A DNA stretch of 40,289 nt from Rhodobacteraceae bacterium UBA3069 (GTDB taxonomy: Bacteria > Pseudomonadota > Alphaproteobacteria > Rhodobacterales > Rhodobacteraceae): positions 1 through 40,289 of the forward strand of contig DFBX01000053.1 of NCBI GenBank assembly GCA_002366795.1, given 5' to 3'. The translations under genes were made by a program, and so were the position numbers. Within the stretch, counting starts at the first letter, position 1; every line of letters starts with the position of its first letter. Below, in pieces: positions 7,460-14,865 of the stretch. Below the pieces are notes generated by a model. It saw only the letters and a list, made by a program, of their open reading frames with translations. It had not been told where the DNA came from and did no database searches.

Positions 7460-8790
7460 TGCGCAACCTCATCCGGTTCAGCCTGGCCTTGACCGTCCGC
7501 TGTCACGGGGTGCAACCGCATCCCCGGCAAGGCGGGGGCGATGGCATCAAGTATGACCTTCTCGCCCGCCGCAACGCCTGCACGAATGACAACCACCCCG
7601 TCCTGACGAAACGCCGGAACGACCGGCCGCAGTTCAAGGCGGTTATCATCGGTGACAAGATACAGGCTCTGCCCGTGCAGCGCCGACCTGGGCACGACAA
7701 TCGCCTGGCTCAGCGGCGCTCCGGTCAGGGCGACCTCGACCTGCATATTCGGCACCAGCGGAAGGCGCAGGGGCGGATTCGCGTCGGAATAAGGGTTTTC
7801 GACCGTAACCACGACAGGCACGGTGCGTGCGCGGGGATCCAGGGCAGCTTCGACCCGGCTGACCGTTGCGGTCCAGGTTTGGGCCGGGTCGATCAGCGGA
7901 TGAAGCTGCGCCGTCATCCGCTTCGATGGCCCTTCCCCGATGGCTGTCAGTGCATCGCTGACCAGTTCACCCTGACCAAGAAGCCGCTGAAACGCGGGCA
8001 TCGGCACCTGAACCACCACTTCGGCGCGATCGACACTGTTTCCTTGCACCAACATCTGCCCCACAGACACGGATTGATAAAGCTCCACGTTCACCGATCC
8101 AACGCGCAGGTCGAAAGGCGCGACCACAACGGTCTGGTCAAGATCACGCCGCGCGCGGGCGATGGTGGCCTTGGTGCGGGCCTGTTGCGCGACAAGGCGG
8201 GCAAGACGGGCCGGGATCAGATCAAGACTGTTTTGCAGTTCCATAACGGTGCGGCGATTTTGCAGGACCATTTTCTCGGCCTCGTCGGCGCGCGTCTTGG
8301 GGTTGATCCCCTGGGCCACAAGGTTACGAACCCGCGTCTGGTCGGCCTCGGCGAGGCGCAGCCGCTCCGCCTCCAGATCAAGCACGCGGCGGGTATTTCC
8401 ACGCTCCGCCTCGATCTGCTTGGCCTCGGCGGCAAGCGCGTCAAGGTCGGCTTCGCCTTGGGCGATGGCCAGTTCGTAATCGGATGGATCGATTTTCAGA
8501 ACATCCGTTCCGGCCCTGACCAGACGCCCCGCTTCCAGGTCGGGATGGCGCCAGATCACCTCACCGCGCACTTCCGCAACCGCGGCCCAGGTTTCGGCGG
8601 CACGTATGCTGCCCCACCCGCGCACCACCGGCGCAATCTCTTGTGCCTCCAGGGTTGCGACCCGCACGGCCATAGCTGCCTCGCCCCCGTCCTCTTGCGC
8701 GGGACCGGTAGCCGTCGAGATCAGGAAAGCCGCCGTCGCGGCCCCCAGAAGAACCGGCGGAAGGGCAAGTAATGCAGACAGGCGGGCCAT
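7456..8790 (-). CDS. RND efflux periplasmic adaptor (membrane fusion protein)
   Basis: The protein bridges the RND permease and an outer-membrane channel. It has 444 residues: an uncleaved anchor or signal at about 5-27, a split biotinyl-lipoyl-like domain around residues 60-105 and 225-260, and an alpha-helical coiled-coil hairpin between them (about 110-220, rich in Ala, Glu, Arg). Beta-barrel and membrane-proximal domains follow. There is no lipobox cysteine at the N-terminus, unlike AcrA, so it is probably held by its N-terminal helix. AGGA precedes the ATG. It is first in a two-gene operon with the permease, and a TetR-type gene diverges from it 327 bp away, which likely controls it. Confidence 0.93.
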   Translation of the reverse strand: MARLSALLALPPVLLGAATAAFLISTATGPAQEDGGEAAMAVRVATLEAQEIAPVVRGWGSIRAAETWAAVAEVRGEVIWRHPDLEAGRLVRAGTDVLKIDPSDYELAIAQGEADLDALAAEAKQIEAERGNTRRVLDLEAERLRLAEADQTRVRNLVAQGINPKTRADEAEKMVLQNRRTVMELQNSLDLIPARLARLVAQQARTKATIARARRDLDQTVVVAPFDLRVGSVNVELYQSVSVGQMLVQGNSVDRAEVVVQVPMPAFQRLLGQGELVSDALTAIGEGPSKRMTAQLHPLIDPAQTWTATVSRVEAALDPRARTVPVVVTVENPYSDANPPLRLPLVPNMQVEVALTGAPLSQAIVVPRSALHGQSLYLVTDDNRLELRPVVPAFRQDGVVVIRAGVAAGEKVILDAIAPALPGMRLHPVTADGQGQAEPDEVAQ

Positions 8791-9117
8791 GATTTTTCCT
8801 CGGTCAGCTGTATCGAAAACTTAAATCTCAATCGGTTGCGATTCCCTGCCCGCGCCATGCGCAAAGCTCCGCAATTTCCTTACCGGATCAATACCGGCGC
8901 AGCGGGCATCCCATGCACCCATGATGTTAGCATTGAAAAGATGTCGCTGCGCAATCAACAGGGCGGCGCGCAAATGCAGGCCGATGTGCGGGCGGGAATA
9001 TCCGGCAATAATCATGCTTCAATCATCCTTTCAAAATCCCGCTAAGAGGCCGGCTTTGATCCCGCTTGGATGGTGTGACGGCTTATGTTAGTTAGCAATC
9101 ACTTACAAGAGGTGGAA
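8791..9117. promoter_or_regulatory. Divergent control region, efflux operon / tetR
   Basis: The 327-bp region between the adaptor and regulator starts holds no convincing gene; the short open frames on both strands lack ribosome sites. It contains a small perfect dyad AATCG-GTTG-CGATT at 8830-8843, 40 bases upstream of the adaptor start, and the candidate TetR operator at 9087-9106. No clear -35/-10 pair was found for the efflux operon. Confidence 0.5.
9066..9106 (+). promoter_or_regulatory. Predicted tetR promoter with overlapping operator
   Basis: TTGGAT (9066-9071), 17 bases and TAGTTA (9089-9094) form a plausible promoter. The -10 lies within a 20-bp imperfect palindrome at 9087-9106 whose arms read GTTAGTTA and TCACTTAC (six of eight positions symmetric). 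This is the arrangement expected for autorepression by a TetR-family dimer. Confidence 0.45.
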
Positions 9118-9741
9118 ATGCAAAACCGGAAACGCGCCCCCGATCGAAAATCCGAAATTGTCGCCGCCCTTTTGGTTCTGGCCGACCGGATCGGACCGGA
9201 CCGGCTGACAACAAATGACATCGCGCGTGAGGTGGGCGTGACGCAGGCTGCTATCTTCCGCCATTTTCCAACCAAGGCCGCGCTTTGGGCCGCAGCCGGT
9301 GAAACCCTGTCCGAAAGGCTGACAACCAGCTGGGCAGCGGCAAAAAACCGACATGCCGCGCCACAAGCCCAACTTCAGGCTCTGATCCACGCCCAGTTGG
9401 GCCAGATCGCAAGCTGTCCGGCGCTGCCGGCGATCTTGCATTCGCGTGAATTGAACGTAGATAACCCGGCCCTGCGCGCGACGGTTCAGGACATCTTGAT
9501 GCAGTTTCAGGGTGAACTGGTCGATGCGTTGCAAAAGATGGCGCAAAGCGTCGATATGGCGCCCGAACTGGACCCAAAAGATGCGGCGGTGTTTCTCACC
9601 TCTTTGGTTCAGGGGCTTGCAATCCGCTGGAGCTTGGGCGCACGGAATTTCGATCTCGTGGCAGAGGGTATGCGTTTGTTCGACGTGCAACTTGCGCTTT
9701 TCATGCAGTCGGCACAGGTCGCCGGTATGTCCGAGGGGTGA
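9118..9741 (+). CDS. TetR/AcrR family transcriptional regulator
   Basis: A 207-residue one-component repressor. The ATG at 9118 is chosen because GAGGTGG sits just before it; an in-frame ATG at 9085 would put the start inside the candidate operator. The N-terminal helix-turn-helix is clear at about 30-52 (TTNDIAREVGVTQAAIFRHF followed by PTKAALW). The rest is the helical ligand-binding and dimerisation domain with a conserved-looking C-terminal section (about 140-190). It is transcribed away from the RND operon, the usual layout for a local repressor of an efflux pump that is released by pump substrates. Its ligand is unknown. Confidence 0.92.
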   Translation: MQNRKRAPDRKSEIVAALLVLADRIGPDRLTTNDIAREVGVTQAAIFRHFPTKAALWAAAGETLSERLTTSWAAAKNRHAAPQAQLQALIHAQLGQIASCPALPAILHSRELNVDNPALRATVQDILMQFQGELVDALQKMAQSVDMAPELDPKDAAVFLTSLVQGLAIRWSLGARNFDLVAEGMRLFDVQLALFMQSAQVAGMSEG

Positions 9742-10017
9742 GACGATATAGGCACCGGTGGTTTTGTGGTGCGGCTGCCCGGCATTACGGTTCCGGCACA
9801 GGGCCGTCGCGGTGCAGCAAATGCTTGCCTGAAAGACCGCTCAAACGCCACCTTCGTTCCGGCTTGTATTCCGCTCTCGGGACGCGAACCTTACCCAGCC
9901 AGTTAAGATTCCACGATCAGCCCCCCCGAAACATACGAAACCACATAAAATGATGGTTTTTCATACGGTTTTTCGTGGCGTATCCGTGTCCGCGAAATCA
10001 GGTCGAACAGCCTGACC
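9742..10017. other. Convergent intergenic region, no gene seen
   Basis: This 276-bp gap separates the convergent tetR and hisG. Short open frames lack ribosome sites and conserved features. A hairpin followed by five T residues at 9938-9961 is the only element I can support. Confidence 0.45.
9938..9961 (+). terminator. Likely tetR terminator
   Basis: AAACCA and CAT (9938-9946) pair with ATG and TGGTTT (9950-9959), with one bulged A and an AAA loop, and the run TTTTT (9957-9961) closes it. Further CATACG and TTTTTCG repeats next to it could also serve hisG on the other strand. Confidence 0.45.
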
Positions 10018-10713
10018 TCAGTCCACCTTCAAAAGCTGCAAAAGCTGTTTCATGGTCTTGCGATCCGCGTCTTCCATCGGCGCTTTGCGCGAACGGAATA
10101 GCGTGGCCTGCGATTTCAGGATCAGCCCGTCATCCAGCAATTTCAAATGGTTAGCCCGCAACGTATCGCCGGTCGAGGTAATGTCCGCCACGGCCTCGGC
10201 GGTCTCGTTCTTGACGGTGCCTTCGGTCGCGCCCTGACTGTCAACCAGCGCGTAATCCGCCACCCCCTGTTCGCGCAGAAACTCGCGCACAAGGCGGTGA
10301 TATTTGGTGGCAATTCTCAAACGAAATCCGTGACTTAGCCGAAATCGCGCGGCGGCGGCATCCAGGTCATCCACCCCGTTCACATCGACCCAGAAAGTCG
10401 GCACGGCAATGATCAGATCGGCATGGCCAAACCCCAGTTCGGCCAGCTCCTCGACCTGCTGCTCCCAATGCGCCAACTTCTCGCGGATCAGGTCGGTGCC
10501 GGTCACCCCCAGATGGATGCGCCCGGCCTGCAATTCGCGCGGAATTTCCCCTGCGGACAGCAGGACAAGTTCAACATTATCAATACCTTGCACGCGCCCC
10601 GCATATTCGCGTTCATTGCCCGTCCGCGACAGGTCCACGCCCCGTTCGCCGAACCATTCAAAGGTCTTTTCCATCAGCCGACCCTTGGACGGCACACCCA
10701 GTTTGATGCTCAT
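10018..10713 (-). CDS. hisG: ATP phosphoribosyltransferase, short form
   Basis: HisG catalyses the first step of histidine synthesis, condensing ATP and PRPP to phosphoribosyl-ATP. At 231 residues it is the short form, lacking the C-terminal regulatory domain of enterobacterial HisG, and needs HisZ as partner. Visible features are the N-terminal LGVPSKGRLMEKT, the GVTGTDL segment and the PRPP-binding block around residues 172-190 with DITSTGDTLRANHL. The gene starts within the ATGA overlap with hisZ, so both subunits are made together. The start is fixed by that overlap. It is the last gene of the hisS-hisZ-hisG unit. Confidence 0.96.
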   Translation of the reverse strand: MSIKLGVPSKGRLMEKTFEWFGERGVDLSRTGNEREYAGRVQGIDNVELVLLSAGEIPRELQAGRIHLGVTGTDLIREKLAHWEQQVEELAELGFGHADLIIAVPTFWVDVNGVDDLDAAAARFRLSHGFRLRIATKYHRLVREFLREQGVADYALVDSQGATEGTVKNETAEAVADITSTGDTLRANHLKLLDDGLILKSQATLFRSRKAPMEDADRKTMKQLLQLLKVD

Positions 10714-11795
10714 GGGACGCCCCCCAATTCGACGACCAAACCAGGCCGGATCACTCCGCCCACGGCCGGTATTTCCGCGCCCTGCCCCAGTTGCCGCGTC
10801 AGCGCGTCATAGCGCCCGCCGCTGGCGATGGGCGGCAGGTCAGCTCGATTTTCTGCATAGAATCCAAAGACAAAGCCATCGTAATATTCCATCGACGATC
10901 GGCCATAGCTGGCCTCGAAGTCAAGCGTTTGCACATTCACACCACGCGCGTCCATCGCCTCCATCCGCTCAGCCAAACGCGTCACCGCCACGTTGATCGA
11001 GGGCATATCCACCGCAATATCCCGCAGCATTTCCAACGCGTTGGGCGCGGATTCACGAACGCTCAGGATCGCGTCCAGCAGCTCCACCTCGCCCGCGCTG
11101 ATCGGTGGTGCCAGCGCATCCTCGCGCAGCGTGGCGATACGTTCGGCCACTTCTTCGGGGCTGCGCAAACCGATCACAGGCCCGGCAGCGCCCATCGGGT
11201 TTTCACTGGAAATCAGTGCCTTACGGCTAACCGGCATCTCGGCCCGCCCCGAATAACGGTCGATCAAAGCGCGAAACCGGCGCGGCCGCCAGATGTGTCG
11301 CCGCAACGCCGCCTTGCGCCGCGCGGTGGTGTCCAATCCTTCTACCGCTGCCATCAGAATGCCGATATCCCCCGTCGCCGCGCGCAGAGGCAGACCTGCC
11401 AAGGCATTGGAAATAAGGCTAAAAACCTCGGCATCCGCCGCGGCGGGATTGTCGCGGTCGAACACTTCATAGCCGACTTGCAGGTATTCGTTGGCGCGAT
11501 CCTCGTCCAACTCCTGCCGCCGGAACACTTCGCCGGAATAGGTATAGCGCGCTGGTTCCGCCCCGTGCGCCATGTGCATCTGCACCACCGGCACGGTGAA
11601 ATCGGGGCGTAGCATCTGCTCGCCGCGCAGCGCATCGCTGGTTACATAGGCGCGCCCGCGAATATCCTCGCCATAAAGGTCCAGCAGCACCTCGGCCGGT
11701 TGCAGGATCGAGGTTTCAACCACCTGCGCCCCTTGCGCCACGAACAGCGCCTGAAGCCGTGCGGCTTCGGCCCGGACGGCCAACCGCTCAGGCAT
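10710..11795 (-). CDS. hisZ: ATP phosphoribosyltransferase regulatory subunit
   Basis: HisZ is a paralogue of histidyl-tRNA synthetase that lacks aminoacylation and acts as activator and histidine sensor in the HisG-HisZ octamer. The 361-residue product keeps the class II core (LRPDFTVPVVQMH near residue 66-78, YSGEVFRRQELDEDR near 87-101) and the degenerate C-terminal part (SGGRYDALTRQLG). The start at 11795 (MPERLAVR) overlaps the hisS stop by eight bases and has GGGG upstream; an ATG at 11807 is a possible alternative. A longer in-frame extension to 11921 would run deep into hisS and is rejected. The stop overlaps hisG in an ATGA. Confidence 0.92.
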   Translation of the reverse strand: MPERLAVRAEAARLQALFVAQGAQVVETSILQPAEVLLDLYGEDIRGRAYVTSDALRGEQMLRPDFTVPVVQMHMAHGAEPARYTYSGEVFRRQELDEDRANEYLQVGYEVFDRDNPAAADAEVFSLISNALAGLPLRAATGDIGILMAAVEGLDTTARRKAALRRHIWRPRRFRALIDRYSGRAEMPVSRKALISSENPMGAAGPVIGLRSPEEVAERIATLREDALAPPISAGEVELLDAILSVRESAPNALEMLRDIAVDMPSINVAVTRLAERMEAMDARGVNVQTLDFEASYGRSSMEYYDGFVFGFYAENRADLPPIASGGRYDALTRQLGQGAEIPAVGGVIRPGLVVELGGVP

Positions 11796-13284
11796 CGTCG
11801 CCCCCATAGGTGGCCAGAATTTCACGCACCTTTTCAAGCATTTGATCGCGCGGCACCTCGTATTGGCTTGGCCGCTCCTTCCATTCTTCAAGCGTCGCGT
11901 TTTCGGCGATTTTGGCGCCAAGGATCAGATCCTTGATCTGCACCACGCCGCGCTCTTTCTCATCACCGCCCTGGATGATCGCGATGGGCGAAGCACGCTT
12001 GTCCGCGTATTTCAACTGGTTGCCAAAATTCTTGGGATTGCCCAGATACACCTCGGCCCGCTGGCCCGCGCGGCGCAGTTCGGTCGCCATGTCCTGATAG
12101 TCGGCCATGCGGTCGCGATCCATCACGGTAACAACGACCGGCCCTTCGGTGGCCGTGTCGGTCCGGCCCTTGGCGTGCAGCGCGGCCAGCAGCCGGTCAA
12201 CCCCGATCGACACACCCGTCGCGGGCACCGCCTGACCGGTGAACCGCTTGACCAGATCGTCATAGCGCCCCCCGCCCGAAACCGAGCCAAACTGGCGTTT
12301 GCGGCCCTTTTCGTCAAGGATTTCAAAGGTAAGCTCTGCCTCGAACACGGGTCCGGTGTAGTAACCCAGCCCGCGCACAACGCTTGGATCAATCTCGATC
12401 CGGTCGGGGCCATAGCCTTGGGCTGCGACCAGTTCGGCAATGGTTTCAAGCTCTTGCACACCCTCGGCCCCGATCTGCGACGCGCCGACAGCGGCACGCA
12501 GATTGGTCAGCGTTTCCACAGCATCGCCCCCCTTAGAGGTCAGGAAGGCCAGCACCGGCGCGGCCTGATCATCGGACAGGCCAACCCCATCGATATATGC
12601 ACCCGAGGCATCGAGCCGCCCCTTGCCCAGCAATTCGCGTACGCCGGACTCGCCCACCTTGTCGAACTTGTCGATGGTGCGCAGAACCGCATCGCGCTGC
12701 GCGCCCTCTTCCAGGCCCATCACCTCCAGCACGCCGTTCAGAACCTTGCGGTTGTTAACGCGGATCACATAGTCGCCACGGGGGATACCGACCTCTTCCA
12801 GACAGTCGGCCAGCATGGCGCAAATCTCGGCATCGGCCGCCACGCTCGGCGCGCCTACCGTATCGGCATCGCATTGATAAAACTGACGAAACCGCCCCGG
12901 CCCCGGCTTTTCATTGCGCCAGACCGGCCCCATGGCATAGCGCCGGTAAGGGGTGGGCAAATCATTGCGGTGCTGGGCATAAACACGTGCAAGCGGGGCG
13001 GTCAGATCATAGCGCAGGGCCAGCCAGTCGCCGTGGCCATCCTCATCGGATTCCTGCCAGGCGAACACGCCCTCGTTCGGGCGGTCCACGTCGGGCAGGA
13101 ACTTGCCCAATGCCTCGACCGTTTCGACCGCGCTGCTTTCCAATGCGTCAAAGCCGTAGCGATGGTAAACCGCCGCGATTTTTTGCAGCATCTCGGCGCG
13201 TTCGGTCACTTCGGCACCGAAATAATCACGGAAACCCTTGGGCGTTTCTGCCTTGGGGCGCGGGGCTTTTTTCTGCTTGGCCAT
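11788..13284 (-). CDS. hisS: Histidyl-tRNA synthetase
   Basis: A class II aminoacyl-tRNA synthetase that charges tRNA-His in the cytoplasm. The 498-residue protein has motif 1 near the N-terminus (GFRDYF, residues 17-22), LRYDLTAPLARVYA near 90-103, motif 2 (GPVWRNEKPGPGRFRQF) near 120-136, the histidine-specific GLGYYTG block and a C-terminal anticodon-binding domain from about residue 380. It is first in the operon with its paralogue hisZ and with hisG, which links tRNA-His charging and the first enzyme of histidine synthesis in one transcript. A long imperfect hairpin lies upstream at 13332-13367, and slyX diverges. Confidence 0.97.
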   Translation of the reverse strand: MAKQKKAPRPKAETPKGFRDYFGAEVTERAEMLQKIAAVYHRYGFDALESSAVETVEALGKFLPDVDRPNEGVFAWQESDEDGHGDWLALRYDLTAPLARVYAQHRNDLPTPYRRYAMGPVWRNEKPGPGRFRQFYQCDADTVGAPSVAADAEICAMLADCLEEVGIPRGDYVIRVNNRKVLNGVLEVMGLEEGAQRDAVLRTIDKFDKVGESGVRELLGKGRLDASGAYIDGVGLSDDQAAPVLAFLTSKGGDAVETLTNLRAAVGASQIGAEGVQELETIAELVAAQGYGPDRIEIDPSVVRGLGYYTGPVFEAELTFEILDEKGRKRQFGSVSGGGRYDDLVKRFTGQAVPATGVSIGVDRLLAALHAKGRTDTATEGPVVVTVMDRDRMADYQDMATELRRAGQRAEVYLGNPKNFGNQLKYADKRASPIAIIQGGDEKERGVVQIKDLILGAKIAENATLEEWKERPSQYEVPRDQMLEKVREILATYGGDDA

Positions 13285-13331
13285 GGCTTTGGTCCTTGCG
13301 GATGGGCGTTGGCCTTGCCTCTACCGGAAGG

Positions 13332-13367
13332 GGGCCAAAGGGGCAAGCGGGCTTGGCCCCTTGGCCC
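13332..13367. promoter_or_regulatory. Long imperfect hairpin between hisS and slyX
   Basis: GGGCCAA, GGGGC and AAG on the left pair with CTT, GCCCC and TTGGCCC on the right, giving 15 base pairs with single-base bulges (A13339, G13355) and a CGGG loop. There is no uridine tract on either side. It sits in the 131-bp divergent region and may lie in the hisS leader or overlap the slyX promoter (possible -35 at 13361-13366, -10 at 13383-13388). Confidence 0.4.
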
Positions 13368-13415
13368 GGCATGCCGTGCCGTGATATGGGCAGATCAACC
13401 TTGAGGGAACTGCAC

Positions 13416-13610
13416 ATGCAAGAGATCGAAGAGAAGTTGGCCCACCTGATCCGCACCGTTGACGAGCTATCCGACACGGTGGCCAAGCAACAGACGGAAA
13501 TCGATGTGCTGACCCGCCGTGTTCACATGCTGATGCAGCGCGAGGGAGAGAGGGAGGCTGCGACCGGCGGCGGCATCCACCTGGGCGACGAGCGCCCGCC
13601 GCACTGGTAA
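13416..13610 (+). CDS. slyX: SlyX family protein
   Basis: A 64-residue soluble protein of the SlyX family, whose function is unknown. The N-terminal 45 residues form a clear coiled coil with hydrophobic heptads (IEEKLAHLIRTVDEL and TEIDVLTRRVHMLM), and the tail ends in the characteristic ERPPHW. The ATG at 13416 follows GAGGG at 13403-13407 with good spacing; an in-frame ATG at 13386 lacks a ribosome site. It is transcribed divergently from hisS and converges closely on the lipoprotein gene, with only 18 bases between stops. Confidence 0.88.
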   Translation: MQEIEEKLAHLIRTVDELSDTVAKQQTEIDVLTRRVHMLMQREGEREAATGGGIHLGDERPPHW

Positions 13611-13628
13611 GCCACTAATGCGTAACGG

Positions 13629-14768
13629 TTATTTCGACTTCATATCCTGCGCGACCAGCGCCCCGTCATGCAGCAGGATATCGGCCCACCGGGCATTGTC
13701 GCCAAAGCGTTCATAGACCGACAGGAACACCGTATCGCGCGACAGTTTCGACATTTTTGCGCCGCACGGCTTGTTCTTGCCCACGCGGCAGACCTGCGAT
13801 TTGATCGCCTCGTAGGCGCGGTCGGTGTCGGAATAGGGCTGTGTCTTGGCGGGCAGGCCATAGCGCAGGGTTTCATGCATTTCCGCCCCGCCGAACAGGG
13901 CAAGGGCCGCGGTGAACTGGCGTGCGCAGCCATCGGGGAACCCGGTCAGCAGAAAGCTGCGCGTGGCGCTTGACCTTGGCGCGGTGTCATACAGGCGGTA
14001 TTGCGGGCTGCGTTCAGGATAGCGGGCGACCTCTTTGCCCATGGCCTTGGGGTTGCCGTCGCACATGCGGGCAATCTGGCCATAGGGCAGCAGCGTGCCG
14101 GCGGGCACCTGCGCCGCATCGGGGGCATTAGGGTCAATCGGTTTGGGCTTGCGGCCGAACAATCCACCAAACGGTTTCTGGCGCGGTTGTGCCAAGGGTT
14201 CGGGGCTTTCCCCGGGCAAGACCGGCGCAAGAGAAGCAGTTTGGATTGGCGCGGCCTCTGGCGCCGGTTCCTTGCCGGCTTTCAGGAACCCGAACAGCCC
14301 TTTGTGCTGTGCCGGTTCTTTCCCCGGTTGCGTCTCTGCCAAAGGTTTATCGGTCGCCGCTACCTGTGGCTGCGCGACCTCCATCGTTGCAACGGTCGGA
14401 TCTTCGGGCGCGTTCTTTTCCGCGCGCAGGCGGGCGAACAGACCCCTCGGTTTTTCCTGCACCGCTGCGGGGGCGGACGCGCCGGTTTCTTCCGGCCCGT
14501 TGGCTTCCGCCACGGCGGCATCGGCATCTGTGGGCGCGGGTTTCACGGCCCAGTTCCGCCCCAACACACGCGAGAAAAGGCCACCTTTTTCAGTCACATA
14601 GGGTTCAGGTGCGGCGGCCATGGCGGGGGCATCAAGGCTCTCTGCCCCCTCGCTCACTTCAACCTCGGACAGGCGTTCCACCCTATCGAGAGGGGAGGAG
14701 CAGGAAACGGCAAAGCATAGCGCCGCGAACGCCAGCCCCGTCGCCTTACCATTCGCGGATCGCACCAT
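13629..14768 (-). CDS. Predicted lipoprotein with four GLF motifs
   Basis: A 379-residue protein I do not recognise. The ATG at 14768 is preferred because GAGGGG lies seven bases upstream; an in-frame start at 14816 has none and would mask the signal. Residues 1-22 are a lipoprotein-type signal ending AVSC, with C23 as the probable lipid site. Residues 24-220 are low-complexity, rich in Ala, Pro, Glu and Lys, and carry GLF at 63-65, 109-111, 157-159 and 202-204, each next to basic residues. From about 222 a compact domain with four or five cysteines follows, probably the functional part in the periplasm. It lies 97 bases downstream of dnaE. Confidence 0.8.
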   Translation of the reverse strand: MVRSANGKATGLAFAALCFAVSCSSPLDRVERLSEVEVSEGAESLDAPAMAAAPEPYVTEKGGLFSRVLGRNWAVKPAPTDADAAVAEANGPEETGASAPAAVQEKPRGLFARLRAEKNAPEDPTVATMEVAQPQVAATDKPLAETQPGKEPAQHKGLFGFLKAGKEPAPEAAPIQTASLAPVLPGESPEPLAQPRQKPFGGLFGRKPKPIDPNAPDAAQVPAGTLLPYGQIARMCDGNPKAMGKEVARYPERSPQYRLYDTAPRSSATRSFLLTGFPDGCARQFTAALALFGGAEMHETLRYGLPAKTQPYSDTDRAYEAIKSQVCRVGKNKPCGAKMSKLSRDTVFLSVYERFGDNARWADILLHDGALVAQDMKSK

Positions 14769-14865
14769 GAACTGTCCCCTCACCCGTGATGGGGCAACGA
14801 CTAACCCAACATCCACGCGCGTTCAAACGTCCAGTCACAGACGCGACATAACGGCATGACCGCGC

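Noticed and set aside
7387..8772. Long plus-strand open frame antisense to the efflux adaptor
   Set aside because: Arg/His-rich shadow of the adaptor gene with no ribosome site or domain.
8821..9045. Small open frames on both strands between the efflux adaptor and the TetR-type gene
   Set aside because: They overlap each other, lack ribosome sites and have no recognisable features.
11796..11921. N-terminal extension of hisZ into hisS
   Set aside because: The extra 42 residues are basic, lie inside hisS, and the internal start at 11795 has a ribosome site and the expected MPERL-type N-terminus.
11842..13404. Long plus-strand open frame antisense to hisS
   Set aside because: Composition is that of a GC-rich antisense frame; hisS on the other strand has all class II motifs.
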